A stretch of 64,000 nt of DNA from Marivivens donghaensis (GCF_023541015.1 NZ_JALNPR010000002.1:496001-560000); one strand, 5' to 3'; positions 51,994 through 61,510 are shown, counted from the stretch's first letter. Notes: generated by a model from the letters alone, not told the origin. Numbers and translations are program-made.

Positions 51994-52602
51994 ATGACCG
52001 AAGATACAGAACGCCACGCCCAAAAGATGGCCAAGAAGAAAGCCGCCCGTGATAAAATCATGGCGACAAAGACCGACCAGAAAGGTCTGATCATTGTCCA
52101 CACGGGCAAGGGCAAAGGTAAGTCAACCGCAGCCTTTGGCATGATTTTTCGGCACATCGCGCATGGTATGAAATCGGCCGTCGTTCAGTTCATCAAAGGC
52201 GGGATGAGCACGGGCGAACGCGATATGATCCTCGAACGCTTCACCGACCTTTGTGAATTCCACACGATGGGCGAAGGCTTTACTTGGGAAACCCAAGACA
52301 AAACCCGCGACACTGAAATGGCCCAAGCCGCGTGGGAAAAGGCCAAGGAACTGATCCGCGATCCGTCGAACAGCATGGTTCTCTTGGACGAAATCAACAT
52401 CGCGATCCGCTACGATTACGTCGATATCAAGGACGTTGTCGAATTTCTGGCCAATGAAAAACCACACATGACGCATGTGGTTTTGACAGGTCGCAACGCC
52501 CATGAAGACCTTATCGAAATCGCAGATCTGGTCACCGAGATGGAACTGATCAAACATCCGTTCCGCGCTGGCATCAAAGCACAGATTGGCGTCGAATATT
52601 GA
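51994..52602 (+). CDS. cobO: Cob(I)yrinic acid a,c-diamide adenosyltransferase (CobO/BtuR)
   Basis: This 202-aa enzyme transfers adenosyl from ATP to Co(I) corrinoids. It has a Lys-rich N-terminal arm (residues 1-28) and a P-loop variant in IIVHTGKGKGKSTAAFGM (34-50). VVQFIKGGMSTGERDML-type and MVLLDEINIAIRYDYV (Walker B) follow, then VVLTGRNAHEDLIEIADLVTEME and HPFRAGIKAQIGVEY at the C-terminus. These are BtuR/CobA-type hallmarks. It is the last B12 gene of the window and is closed by a terminator. Confidence 0.96.
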   Translation: MTEDTERHAQKMAKKKAARDKIMATKTDQKGLIIVHTGKGKGKSTAAFGMIFRHIAHGMKSAVVQFIKGGMSTGERDMILERFTDLCEFHTMGEGFTWETQDKTRDTEMAQAAWEKAKELIRDPSNSMVLLDEINIAIRYDYVDIKDVVEFLANEKPHMTHVVLTGRNAHEDLIEIADLVTEMELIKHPFRAGIKAQIGVEY

Positions 52603-52611
52603 TCAATGGAG

Positions 52612-52642
52612 CGTGCACCGTTTCATAGACGGTGCACGTTTT
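52612..52642 (+). terminator. Terminator after cobO
   Basis: A perfect 10-bp stem (CGTGCACCGT / ACGGTGCACG) with a 7-nt loop is followed by TTTTCC. It sits between cobO and the convergent lldD. Confidence 0.8.
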
Positions 52643-52653
52643 CCTAAGCGTAG

Positions 52654-53799
52654 TTACTTGAACTTCACCATATCACGGGTGAGTTGATCGACCGATGTGC
52701 AGCCCATCAACCGCATATCGCGCACGAGCTCTTCTTTGAGCTTTCCAACCGCGCGTTCGATGCCTGCTTGTCCCGCAGCCGCCAGCGGGAAAAGGTAATA
52801 ACGACCCAAACCAACGGCCTTCGCCCCAATCGCGAGCGCTTTCAAAACATGAGTTCCGCGCTGAATACCGCCGTCGATCATCACATCGATCCGGTCGCCA
52901 ACCGCCTGAACGATTTCGTCCAGCTGATCAAAGGCCGTGGTCGATCCATCCAACTGACGACCGCCGTGGTTTGATAACACGATCCCCGAACAGCCAATAT
53001 CGGCGGCCCGCTTTGCATCCTCCACGCTCATGACGCCCTTGAGGCAGAACTCACCACCCCATTCAGCGACCATTTTCTCAACGTCATCCCAAGTCATAGA
53101 CGGGTCAAGCATCTCGGTGAAATAACGGCCGATGGTCAGGCTATCGCCCCTCATATCGATATGTGCGTCGAGCTGCGGAAGGCTGAATTTTTCGTGGGTG
53201 ACATAATTAATGCCCCACATCGGTTTAATTGCGAACTGAAGCGCTCCGCCCAGCGTCAAACGGAAGGGGATAGAAAATCCGGTCCGCAGGTCACGTTCAC
53301 GATTGCCGCCTGTGATGCTGTCGACGGTCAGCATCATGACCTTGATCCCGCTCTCTTTCGCCTTTTGCATCATCGCACGGTTCAGGCCGCGATCTTTGTG
53401 GAAATAGAACTGATACACCTGCGGGTTTGAATGCTTCTTCGCGAGTTCTTCCATCGACACAGTGCCAAGGGACGAGACACCAAACATAGTGCCGAATTTC
53501 TCAGCGGCAGCGGCTGTCGCCCGCTCCCCTTGATGGTGGAATAAGCGCTGGAGCGCGGTCGGCGAAAGGTAGACCGGAAGGTCGATCTTTTGCCCCATAA
53601 CCGTGGTGGACAGGTCCACATCCTCAACCCCGCGCAAAACGTTCGGGATCAAATCACAACGCTCAAAACTGGTAGTATTGGCCCGAAGTGTCACTTCATC
53701 ATCTGCGCCGCCCGCAATGTAGTTATAAATCGGGCTCGGAAGACGTCTGCGCGCCAAGGTCTGAAAATCATGAAAGTTGTGGCAGTCGTTCAAACGCAT
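52654..53799 (-). CDS. lldD: FMN-dependent L-lactate dehydrogenase / alpha-hydroxy acid dehydrogenase
   Basis: This 381-aa flavoenzyme oxidises L-lactate or a related 2-hydroxy acid. The family features are FHDFQTLARRRLPSPIYNYIAGGADDEVTLRAN, LSPTALQRLFHHQGE (FMN site), MMLTVDSITGGNRERDLRTGF, the catalytic His in GIVLSNHGGRQLDGS and VMIDGGIQRGTHVLKALAIGAKAVGLGRYYLF. The length equals LldD-type dehydrogenases. Glycolate or mandelate as substrate cannot be excluded. It is monocistronic and convergent with cobO. Confidence 0.92.
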   Translation of the reverse strand: MRLNDCHNFHDFQTLARRRLPSPIYNYIAGGADDEVTLRANTTSFERCDLIPNVLRGVEDVDLSTTVMGQKIDLPVYLSPTALQRLFHHQGERATAAAAEKFGTMFGVSSLGTVSMEELAKKHSNPQVYQFYFHKDRGLNRAMMQKAKESGIKVMMLTVDSITGGNRERDLRTGFSIPFRLTLGGALQFAIKPMWGINYVTHEKFSLPQLDAHIDMRGDSLTIGRYFTEMLDPSMTWDDVEKMVAEWGGEFCLKGVMSVEDAKRAADIGCSGIVLSNHGGRQLDGSTTAFDQLDEIVQAVGDRIDVMIDGGIQRGTHVLKALAIGAKAVGLGRYYLFPLAAAGQAGIERAVGKLKEELVRDMRLMGCTSVDQLTRDMVKFK

Positions 53800-53907
53800 A
53801 GCAGGTCCTAAATAGTGATCGCCTCATCGATGGGGATAAGATGGCGCACAGCTCAATTCAATCAAGGTCGGCAAACTGTGTTGCTGCGGTCGCCACGCCG
53901 TCAATAG

Positions 53908-54948
53908 CTAAAGGCTATCCTCGGGCCTGAACCCATCGGGGATATGATCGATACCCTCCAAAATCAGATCCGCCATCACCGCGCCGACTTTCGGCGCCAT
54001 CCCAAAGCCGATTTTAAACCCGCCATTCGCGACAAAGGCACCATCGACAACGGGATGCAGACCCATCATCGGCGCACGGCTCTTTGCCCGAGGGCGAACT
54101 CCAGCCCAACGTTCGATCACCTGAGCCCCTTCTAGGACTGGGAAGGCATCAATCGCTCGCGCGATGACGTCTTCGATCTGGTGATCAACCGCATCAGGGC
54201 TTTCGAACTCACGTTCACTGGTCGAACCAATCGCAACGGTCCCATCAGCATGCGGCACAATGTGCAAACTATCTGCAAAGAGCTGCGGTAGGTCAGCAGC
54301 ATCATAACGTAGCAAGGCCGCTTGCCCCTTCACGCCGCCGCCAACTGATTTACCCAACTGTTCCGACAATTCCACCATACCACGCCAGCCCGTCGCATAG
54401 ACGACCTGCCCTTCGGGTTTCGCCTCAGAAACGACCTCACCACCCATCGCAATGATCCCAGCCGCCAAAGCACGGGTCGCTCGCCGTGGATGGATGCGCG
54501 CGGTCAATGTATCGAACACCACCAGTCCCGTTTCGGATTTCGGCGCCCAAGCCCCGAACTGGTCCACAGGTAAGACCGACCATTCTGCCTTTCCTTGCCA
54601 CAGATCGGCGGCGGTAACGGCTCGGGCTTGCGCCAAAGCAACAGCCCGATCATCCACCAAGGGTTGAACTCGCCCCGACCGCAAATATCCGCAGCTTTCA
54701 CCGGAAACCCGTTCAACGTCGGCCCAGAACGTTTCTGCCATTATCAAACTATCGAATTGAAACGCTTTTTTGGTGTTCCAATTCTCCGGCACGTGCGGGG
54801 CTAATGCTCCGACGAGGCCACCGGACGAACCCGACGCAACCCCGTTCGGATCGATTACGCGGACCTTTGCGCCCCGCGAGGCACAGGCGTAACCAACAGC
54901 AAGCCCAAACGCACCTGCGCCATAGATCGTTACATCAACCGTTGCCAT
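53908..54948 (-). CDS. FAD-dependent oxidoreductase (DAO fold), candidate MnmC C-terminal-half homolog
   Basis: This 346-aa flavoprotein has the dinucleotide-binding start VDVTIYGAGAFGLAVGYACASRGAKVRVID. A second block, GVASGSSGGLVGALAPHVPENWN, resembles the A-S-G-N-x-x-G region of the MnmC oxidase domain. The end is IERWAGVRPRAKSRAPMMGLHPVVDGAFVANGGFKIGFGMAPKVGAVMADLIL. It is divergent from mnmD (47-bp gap), whose product is the other half of E. coli MnmC. It may therefore remove the carboxymethyl group from cmnm5(s2)U34 in tRNA. Glycine/D-amino-acid oxidase is the alternative. Confidence 0.8.
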   Translation of the reverse strand: MATVDVTIYGAGAFGLAVGYACASRGAKVRVIDPNGVASGSSGGLVGALAPHVPENWNTKKAFQFDSLIMAETFWADVERVSGESCGYLRSGRVQPLVDDRAVALAQARAVTAADLWQGKAEWSVLPVDQFGAWAPKSETGLVVFDTLTARIHPRRATRALAAGIIAMGGEVVSEAKPEGQVVYATGWRGMVELSEQLGKSVGGGVKGQAALLRYDAADLPQLFADSLHIVPHADGTVAIGSTSEREFESPDAVDHQIEDVIARAIDAFPVLEGAQVIERWAGVRPRAKSRAPMMGLHPVVDGAFVANGGFKIGFGMAPKVGAVMADLILEGIDHIPDGFRPEDSL

Positions 54949-54995
54949 TTTTTCGCCTCACGTTCATCTTCGCCGCAACCCTAAGGCAGAGCACC

Positions 54996-55664
54996 ATGAA
55001 CAACCAGCCGCAAGCAGAGCTTGAATGGCGCGACGGGACGATCCCGATCTCGCGCAAATTTGACGATCCCTATTTTTCGCTCGACAACGGACTTGCCGAA
55101 ACGCGCCACGTTTTCATTGACGGCAATGATCTGCCCCAGCGCTTTGATGGCGATTTTCAGATCGGTGAATTGGGTTTCGGCACTGGCCTGAATTTTCTTA
55201 CCGTCTGGAAAGTATGGGAAGAAGCTCGCTCACCTGGCACGCTAACCTTCACCACATTCGAAGCCTTTCCGATGGCAATCATGGACATGCAAAACGCCCT
55301 CACCGCTTTTCCAGAGGTCGCCCCTTGGGCCGCGAAAATGATCGATGGGCTGAACAAAGGGGACACCAGATTCGGCCCCGTCACGCTCAATATTGTCGTT
55401 GGAGATGTCCGCCAGACCCTACCCCAATCAGACCTAATAGCAAACGCATGGTTTCTCGACGGATTTAGCCCTGCGAAAAACCCAGAAATGTGGGGCGCAG
55501 ACCTCATGGCAGAGGTAGGCCGTCACACTGCACAAAACGGCACTGCGGCAACCTACACCGCAGCAGGTCACGTCAGACGAGCGTTAGAGGATGCAGGTTT
55601 TGTAGTGACCCGAACCGCCGGATATGGCCGCAAACGGCACATGACACGGGCGATAAAACCTTGA
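54996..55664 (+). CDS. mnmD: tRNA 5-(aminomethyl)-2-thiouridine methyltransferase (MnmD)
   Basis: This 222-aa protein starts at the ATG at 54996 (MNNQPQAELEWRDGTIPISRKFDDPYFS). It corresponds to the N-terminal half of MnmC. The SAM-binding motif is FQIGELGFGTGLNFLTVW, the DUF752 signature is NAWFLDGFSPAKNPEMWG, and the end is AGYGRKRHMTRA. It methylates nm5(s2)U34 to mnm5(s2)U34 in tRNA wobble positions. There is no fused oxidase domain; the divergent FAD gene is the probable partner. Its stop overlaps the TTG start of an EamA transporter. Confidence 0.93.
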   Translation: MNNQPQAELEWRDGTIPISRKFDDPYFSLDNGLAETRHVFIDGNDLPQRFDGDFQIGELGFGTGLNFLTVWKVWEEARSPGTLTFTTFEAFPMAIMDMQNALTAFPEVAPWAAKMIDGLNKGDTRFGPVTLNIVVGDVRQTLPQSDLIANAWFLDGFSPAKNPEMWGADLMAEVGRHTAQNGTAATYTAAGHVRRALEDAGFVVTRTAGYGRKRHMTRAIKP

Positions 55665-56548
55665 TCGAACAAAACAACAAAAAGGGCATCTGGCTCATGG
55701 TCTTGGTAACGCTGATTTTTGCAGCCCAAGACGGTGTCTCGCGTCATTTGGCGCAAAGCTACGATGTCCGAATGATCGTTATGATCAGGTTCTGGTTCTT
55801 TGCCGCCTTCGCATTAACCATAGGGTATCGCCAAACGGGATCACTCTTTGGCGCATTGCGCACGACACAACCCCTTGCCCAAGCCTTTCGCAGCATCCTG
55901 ATTGTCGCAGAAATCTGCATCATGCTGGTGGCCTTCGTTCGGCTTGGTCTGGTTGAAAGTCACGCCATTTTCGCCAGCTACCCGCTTTTGATCGCCGCGC
56001 TATCGGGACCGATTTTGGGCGAGAAGGTCGGTTGGCGCCGTTGGTCTGCAATCGGGATCGGATTTCTGGGCGTTTTAATCATCCTCAACCCGTCTGGCGG
56101 GGTGTTTTCGCTCAACTCGTTCTGGGCTGTCACGGCATCGCTCATGTTTGCGATGTACGGCCTGATGACCCGCTACGTGTCACGCAAGGATGCATCGATC
56201 ACGTCTTTCGTCTGGATGGGCATCACGGGGTGCATCGCAATGACAGCCGTTGGCATTTGGCATTTGGAACCGATGACGGTGGCCGACAGTGGGTGGATGG
56301 CAACGCTCTGCGTGGTGGGCCTCTTGGGGCACTACCTGTTGATCCGTGCATACGAAGTGGCCGAAGCCAGCGCGATCCAGCCCTTCGCTTACCTACAACT
56401 CCCCTTTGCCTCAGCGATTGGCATCTTTGTTTTCGGCGATCTTCTACGCACCAATGTGACCATTGGCGCGTCGATCGTCGTTTGCGCAGGTGTCTTTACC
56501 TTGCTTCGGGAACGGATGAAGGCGCGTCGACCTAAGGTCGCGTCATAG
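55661..56548 (+). CDS. EamA/DMT-family transporter (1)
   Basis: This 295-aa protein has ten hydrophobic helices in two EamA repeats, e.g. WLMVLVTLIFAAQDGVSRHLA in the first and SLMFAMYGLMTRYVSRKDA in the second. GWRRWSAIGIGFLGVLIILNP is the usual end of the first repeat. The start is the TTG at 55661, overlapping the mnmD stop (TTGA); the frame upstream is antisense-like residue, and the first ATG (55697) would cut into helix 1. Substrate unknown (metabolite exporter or S-adenosylmethionine-type carrier). It is convergent with the slt gene, overlapping by 17 bp. Confidence 0.88.
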   Translation: MIEQNNKKGIWLMVLVTLIFAAQDGVSRHLAQSYDVRMIVMIRFWFFAAFALTIGYRQTGSLFGALRTTQPLAQAFRSILIVAEICIMLVAFVRLGLVESHAIFASYPLLIAALSGPILGEKVGWRRWSAIGIGFLGVLIILNPSGGVFSLNSFWAVTASLMFAMYGLMTRYVSRKDASITSFVWMGITGCIAMTAVGIWHLEPMTVADSGWMATLCVVGLLGHYLLIRAYEVAEASAIQPFAYLQLPFASAIGIFVFGDLLRTNVTIGASIVVCAGVFTLLRERMKARRPKVAS

Positions 56549-58586
56549 GACGCGGAGCCGTTATTGGTGCCAAGTCCGACGCTTGCTCAATGGGGGCCGA
56601 AGGTTCATCCCCCGTCCACGGCCGTGCGACGGGGCGCAGCAATGGCTTTTCGCCGACCAGCAGTTCAGTGAAACGGATCGGCCCCGTTTGACCCGACAAA
56701 CGCGCACGATAAATCGGTAAGGATTCCGTGACGCGCTGCACATAGTTGCGCGTTTCGCGGAAGGGGATCATTTCGATCCAGTCGATAACATCAACCTCGC
56801 CAAGTCGCGGATCACCTCGCTCTTCCATCCATTCACGAGGGCGACGCGGACCAGCGTTATAGCCCGCCGCAATCATCACTGGGGTCGGGCCGAATTGTTC
56901 CTCAAGCCCCGCCAAATACTGCGAACCGAGTGTGGCGTTATACTGCCAGTCAGCCGTCAAACGACCACGGCTGTAGGGCAGGCCCAGCTCATTGGCCACG
57001 TCCTCTGCCGTGCCAGGCATAAGCTGCATCAGACCGAGCGCGCCAACTGCGCTGCCCACCACAGGGTTAAACTCGCTCTCACGTCGCGCAACGGACAAGG
57101 CCAGTTCAGGCTCGACTGGTAGGTCCATATTTCGCAGGTCATGCATCGGGAACAATAACGCAGGCAGGATGATCCCGCGTGCCGTTGCAGATTTGCCGAT
57201 CAACAAAGCAAAGAACGGTTCATTGCGGCGAAGCAACTCTTCACCCAGTGTTCCCAATGACGTCCGATCCAGACTGCGTCCAAGTTGGGCAAAGAACAGT
57301 ACCGCCGACCCACGTTCATCCGCATCCAGTAGGTAAAAGGCAGCGCGTACGAGTTCGTCCTGAGACAAAGCCGAGCCAGCGAAGTCGGGGAAATCTTCTT
57401 TGCCCAAAATCGAAGGGTCGAGCGATTGGCCGAGCTTCTCGCCAGCCAGCAGACCATAGAACGCTGTCTGATGTTCTGCCGCCTCACTGTAAGCCGCCTC
57501 GGCATTCATACTATCACCGAGCGTCTCATAGGTGCGACCCAGCCAATACCCCGCGCGACCATCCGAAATCGGGCTTTCGACGGCGGCTTGTAGAGCGAGG
57601 AAGTGACGCAGAGCGACCTCTGGGCGGTTCAGAAACCGTAGTGCGACGTAGCCAGCGAGCCACTCTAGATCAGCATAGGATTCCCCGTCAGATGGCGTCA
57701 GATGATGCTGTGCGGCCAGCCGATACGCACTGTCATATCGCCCTTCGCGCATCTCCCAACGGGCATGGGAACGGCGCCAACTCGACCAACGATAGGGTTG
57801 GCTCAATAGGCTAACATCTGAGCTTCGTTCACGCAGGATGGTGATCGCATCAGTGCGGTCGCCACGGTCAGACAGGAAATTGAACCGATCGTAGGCCAGA
57901 CCAACATCGTTCAAGAGCGCAACAGGCACGGCCTGTAACTTTGCCCCCCAGTCGGGCGATTTTCGGATTAACGCAGCCCGTGCTTCCATCAACGCCCGCT
58001 GATCGGAAGGCAGGAACGAGAATAGACGTTCTGCGTCGTCCGTTTTCCAACGCCACAACATCGCATCGGCGCGCTGGACATGAATATCCGCGAGATCAGG
58101 ACCAAAGGCGGCCAAGATCAAATCGTTCTCTTCCTCGGTCAGCCCATACCGCAGCCAAATCCGACGAATGGTTTCCCGCGCAGCCTCTGTTTGGCCGACA
58201 GCCCGTTGTGCAAGCGCGAGCCGATACCCACCCATACCCGTTTCGGGGTCATGCCCCTCCATCCAACTCAGAATCAGGTTCGGGTCCGTGTCATCGTCGA
58301 TGGCTGCTTCGCCACGTGCACGCACACGGTCCATTCCTGGCCAGCCGTCGTGGTCAGCTTGAAAGGCAACGTAGTCGGCAAACGGCTCGTCCTCACCGCG
58401 TAGACGCGTCCACGTGATCAGGTCATGCGCCAGCAGGTCCAAGCCCACCAAACGGTAGGCCGCATCCCAATTTTCATCTTCTCCTGCCGCAAAGGCATTA
58501 GACAAAAGCGTTTCTTCAGCCAAACTGCTCATTGGCGATAGGACCGAAAGACCGATCGCAATCAGACTGGCACGCAATTGGTTCAT
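56532..58586 (-). CDS. slt: Soluble lytic murein transglycosylase (Slt70 family)
   Basis: This 684-aa periplasmic enzyme has a signal peptide (residues 1-23, ending SSLA). A long alpha-superhelical region of TPR-like repeats (30-480) follows, then the SLT lysozyme-like domain. Catalytic Glu503 lies in VARRESEFNPVVGS, with GALGLMQLMPGTAEDVA (516-531) and AAGYNAGPRRPREWM (573-587). It cleaves glycan strands to 1,6-anhydromuropeptides. The C-terminal 60 residues are Pro-rich. It lies divergent from dapA across 142 bp, a pairing seen in other alphaproteobacteria. Confidence 0.94.
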   Translation of the reverse strand: MNQLRASLIAIGLSVLSPMSSLAEETLLSNAFAAGEDENWDAAYRLVGLDLLAHDLITWTRLRGEDEPFADYVAFQADHDGWPGMDRVRARGEAAIDDDTDPNLILSWMEGHDPETGMGGYRLALAQRAVGQTEAARETIRRIWLRYGLTEEENDLILAAFGPDLADIHVQRADAMLWRWKTDDAERLFSFLPSDQRALMEARAALIRKSPDWGAKLQAVPVALLNDVGLAYDRFNFLSDRGDRTDAITILRERSSDVSLLSQPYRWSSWRRSHARWEMREGRYDSAYRLAAQHHLTPSDGESYADLEWLAGYVALRFLNRPEVALRHFLALQAAVESPISDGRAGYWLGRTYETLGDSMNAEAAYSEAAEHQTAFYGLLAGEKLGQSLDPSILGKEDFPDFAGSALSQDELVRAAFYLLDADERGSAVLFFAQLGRSLDRTSLGTLGEELLRRNEPFFALLIGKSATARGIILPALLFPMHDLRNMDLPVEPELALSVARRESEFNPVVGSAVGALGLMQLMPGTAEDVANELGLPYSRGRLTADWQYNATLGSQYLAGLEEQFGPTPVMIAAGYNAGPRRPREWMEERGDPRLGEVDVIDWIEMIPFRETRNYVQRVTESLPIYRARLSGQTGPIRFTELLVGEKPLLRPVARPWTGDEPSAPIEQASDLAPITAPRPMTRP

Positions 58587-58728
58587 AGATTCCTGCCCTT
58601 TTTAGCACAGGGTAGCTGTCGTATCACAAAGCACAACTCACAAACTTGGCAATCGGCCGAAAGGCGTCTAGGTTCCGCCCGTTTTCACACGGGGCGACTC
58701 AAGCCCCTCAACGACAAGGAAGCGTGTC

Positions 58729-59601
58729 ATGCTCAAAGGATCGATGCCAGCATTGGTAACGCCGTTCAAAGACGGCCAAGTGGATCTCGACACGCTCAAG
58801 AAGCTTGTCGATTGGCATATTGAGCAAGGTAGCCACGGCCTCGTTCCTGTTGGCACCACAGGCGAAAGCCCAACGCTCAGCCACGAAGAACACGATCTGG
58901 TCGTTGCAACTGTTGTGCAGCAGGCAGCTGGCCGCGTTCCTGTTGTCGCGGGTGCTGGTTCGAATAACACGATCGAATCCGTCCGTTTGGTGCAAGCCGC
59001 CAAAGACGCGGGCGCTGATGCTGCTCTTGTTGTAACACCGTATTACAACAAACCGACCCAGCGCGGCCTGATTGCTCACTTTGAAGCAACCGCCAAAATC
59101 GGCCTGCCGATCGTGATTTACAACATACCAGGTCGTTCGGTCGTCGATATGACCCCCGCAACCATGGGCCAACTGGCGAAATTGCCTGAAATCATCGCTG
59201 TGAAAGACGCGACAGGCGATCTGTCCCGCGTACCGAAATGCCGTATCACCTGTGGCCACGACTTCATCCAGCTTTCGGGCGAAGACGCGACTGCACTTGG
59301 CTTTAACGCGCACGGTGGTCTGGGCTGTATCTCGGTCACGGCGAACATCGCACCGAAACTCTGCGCTGATTTCCAGAACGCGACGCTCGCTGGCGATTAC
59401 AAAACCGCGCTTGAGATCCAAGACAAGCTTATGCCACTGCATGAAGCCGTCTTTATCGAGCCGGGCGTTGCAGGTGCGAAATACGGTATGTCGCTCTTGG
59501 GCCTGTGCTCGCCAGAAGTGCGCTCTCCATTGACTGAACTCGAAGACAGCACCAAAGAGCGCATTCGCGCTGCAATGGTCCACGCTGGACTTCTGAATTG
59601 A
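58729..59601 (+). CDS. dapA: 4-hydroxy-tetrahydrodipicolinate synthase
   Basis: This 290-aa Schiff-base aldolase condenses pyruvate with aspartate semialdehyde, the first committed step to lysine and diaminopimelate. It shows [28 protein letters not shown] (pyruvate-binding TTGE), [13 protein letters not shown] (the catalytic Tyr), [11 protein letters not shown] and the Schiff-base Lys in [13 protein letters not shown]. The start has AAGGAAG. The stop overlaps the TTG start of an EamA transporter. Both dapA and the divergent slt serve the cell wall. Confidence 0.96.
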   Translation: MLKGSMPALVTPFKDGQVDLDTLKKLVDWHIEQGSHGLVPVGTTGESPTLSHEEHDLVVATVVQQAAGRVPVVAGAGSNNTIESVRLVQAAKDAGADAALVVTPYYNKPTQRGLIAHFEATAKIGLPIVIYNIPGRSVVDMTPATMGQLAKLPEIIAVKDATGDLSRVPKCRITCGHDFIQLSGEDATALGFNAHGGLGCISVTANIAPKLCADFQNATLAGDYKTALEIQDKLMPLHEAVFIEPGVAGAKYGMSLLGLCSPEVRSPLTELEDSTKERIRAAMVHAGLLN

Positions 59602-60476
59602 GCGCAAAGGCAAACGCCGGTCGGGAAGCCCTGATCGGTAGCCTTTTCATGATCACTTCGATGGCGTTCTTCGCCGTCGAAGACACATTTCTAAAACTCG
59701 CCACCGCTGAACTCCCCAAAGGTCAGGCCGTCACGATGACGGGCTTCATAGGGATGCTGATTTTCGCGGGGCTTGCCTATCTGAACAATCAGTCACTTTG
59801 GACCCGTGCCTATGTCAGCCCGACAATGCGCGTGCGGGCCGTGTTCGAAATCAGTGGACGACTGTCTTATACCTTGGCGTTTATGCTTGCGCCGCTTCTG
59901 ACGGCGACGGCAATTCTCCAAGCCACGCCATTGGTGGTCGTCGCTGGAGCGGCCCTGTTTCTAGGCGAACCCGTTGGCATTCGGCGCTGGATCGCAGTGA
60001 TCATCGGCTTCGTGGGAGTTATGTTAATCCTCCGTCCGTGGGGAGCAGAGTTTGACATGCTCACACTACTCGCCGTCCTTGGTATGCTGGGTTTTGCTGG
60101 GCGCGATTTGGCAACCCGCGCCTCTCCCCCGTCGCTCAGCAACTTTCAGCTCGGCATTTCAGGCTACCTGATGCTGACGATAGCGGGCCTTTTGATTTGG
60201 ACCGCTGACCCACGACTGGTTGCACTGAACCCGCATCAAGCATTGCTACTCACTATCGCGATTAGCGGCGGCGTTTTTGCCTACTACGCCCTCACGACCG
60301 CCATGCGTCGAGGCGACGTGGCCAGCGTAACACCATGGCGCTACAGCCGTCTCATTTTCGGCGCAGCTATGGGCGCGTTTATGTTCGGCGAATCTTTTGA
60401 CACGATGACCCTCGTCGGCAGCGTCATTGTCGTCGGAAGCGGTCTTTTCACCCTGTTCAGGGCACGTCGAAAATAA
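59598..60476 (+). CDS. EamA/DMT-family transporter (2)
   Basis: This 292-aa protein has ten helices in two EamA repeats ([83 protein letters not shown]). The start is the TTG at 59598, overlapping the dapA stop as TTGA; the first following ATG would remove helix 1. It is a paralog of the transporter at 55661. The coupling to dapA could point to export of an amino acid or related metabolite, but this is speculation. It is convergent with the ion-channel gene, 2 bp apart. Confidence 0.88.
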   Translation: MSAKANAGREALIGSLFMITSMAFFAVEDTFLKLATAELPKGQAVTMTGFIGMLIFAGLAYLNNQSLWTRAYVSPTMRVRAVFEISGRLSYTLAFMLAPLLTATAILQATPLVVVAGAALFLGEPVGIRRWIAVIIGFVGVMLILRPWGAEFDMLTLLAVLGMLGFAGRDLATRASPPSLSNFQLGISGYLMLTIAGLLIWTADPRLVALNPHQALLLTIAISGGVFAYYALTTAMRRGDVASVTPWRYSRLIFGAAMGAFMFGESFDTMTLVGSVIVVGSGLFTLFRARRK

Positions 60477-60478
60477 CG

Positions 60479-60925
60479 TCAGCCAATTGGCGGACGCATC
60501 GCTTCAATCTGACTTTTACGAATGTAGCGCATGGTTTCCACCATTACCGCTGTCGTAAACCCGATGTTGAGCAAACCGTTCGTCGCGGCCAATCCGCCCA
60601 ACAGTTCCCAATCATGGGGCAGCAACACATCCCCGAAACCAAGCGTCGTAAAACAGGTCAACGAGAAATAGACCGCCATTTCGATCGTTTCGAACAGGTC
60701 GAGCGCCCACATCACCGCCGCCCAAAGCCAAACGCTCAACGTGACTTGGGCCAGAATCGCGCATGATGCCGCTGACAAAAGGAACAGCAATTTGGGGCTA
60801 TGCGGCTCTCGGCGCAGCCAACCCGACAGCCTCTGGATCGACACCTCCAAGACGAGGAACGTCACGCCTGCCATGAAAATGGAGACAAGCATCAATACGG
60901 TGCCGATGGAAAGCTGAAGAAACAT
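60479..60925 (-). CDS. Two-TM potassium-channel-like protein (Ion_trans_2)
   Basis: This 148-aa protein starts at the ATG at 60925 (MFLQLSIGTVLMLVS); upstream frame is antisense to smpB. Four hydrophobic segments are visible. The last two enclose a pore loop with the filter-like sequence T93-T94-L95-G96-F97-G98-D99 (FSLTCFTTLGFGDVLLP), close to the K+ channel T-x-G-Y/F-G-D. No voltage sensor or RCK/NAD-binding domain is present, so gating is unclear. A K+-selective or cation channel is the best guess. Confidence 0.85.
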   Translation of the reverse strand: MFLQLSIGTVLMLVSIFMAGVTFLVLEVSIQRLSGWLRREPHSPKLLFLLSAASCAILAQVTLSVWLWAAVMWALDLFETIEMAVYFSLTCFTTLGFGDVLLPHDWELLGGLAATNGLLNIGFTTAVMVETMRYIRKSQIEAMRPPIG

Positions 60926-61033
60926 AAAAGAGCGCCTGATTTTGGTTGGCGTCAGTTTACCCGACCTTTGTAGCGATGCCAGCACCCTATCCGACTTGCA
61001 GCACATGGCCCAAAGGCATATCTGAGGACCACT

Positions 61034-61510
61034 ATGGCAAAGAAACCTGAAAATAAGAACTACAAGGTCATCGCCGAGAACCGGCGTGCCCGCCACGACT
61101 ACGCGATCGAAGAAGATCTCGAAGTCGGGATCATTCTCATGGGCTCCGAAGTAAAATCGCTTCGCGTGGGTCAATCGAACATCGCCGAAAGCTATGCGTC
61201 GGTTGAGGATGGCGAATTGTGGCTGATCAACGGGTATATCGCGCCATACGAACAAGCCAAAACATGGGGCCACGAAGAACGTCGTCGGCGCAAGCTGCTG
61301 TGTTCGCGCCGCGAACTCGCGCGCCTTTGGAATGCGACCAAACGCGAGGGCATGACCATTGTGCCGCTGGTGATGTATTTCAACGACCGTGGCTTGGTGA
61401 AACTGAAGATCGGAATCGCCAAAGGTAAAAAGCTGCACGACAAACGTGCGACCGACGCGAAACGCGATTGGGACCGTCAAAAGCAACGTTTGCTACGTCA
61501 CAGCGGTTAA
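61034..61510 (+). CDS. smpB: SsrA-binding protein SmpB
   Basis: This 158-aa protein binds tmRNA for rescue of stalled ribosomes. It has the complete SmpB pattern: [101 protein letters not shown] and the basic C-terminal helix [19 protein letters not shown]. The tmRNA gene itself was not seen in the window. It is monocistronic, 124 bp upstream of sseA. Confidence 0.97.
   Translation: MAKKPENKNYKVIAENRRARHDYAIEEDLEVGIILMGSEVKSLRVGQSNIAESYASVEDGELWLINGYIAPYEQAKTWGHEERRRRKLLCSRRELARLWNATKREGMTIVPLVMYFNDRGLVKLKIGIAKGKKLHDKRATDAKRDWDRQKQRLLRHSG

Noticed and set aside
51200-52557. Several minus-strand frames opposite the membrane protein and cobO
   Set aside because: Opposite-strand shadows without ribosome sites or recognisable domains.
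60926-61486. N-terminal extension of the ion-channel gene
   Set aside because: It is antisense to smpB and shows no membrane or channel features before the ATG at 60925.
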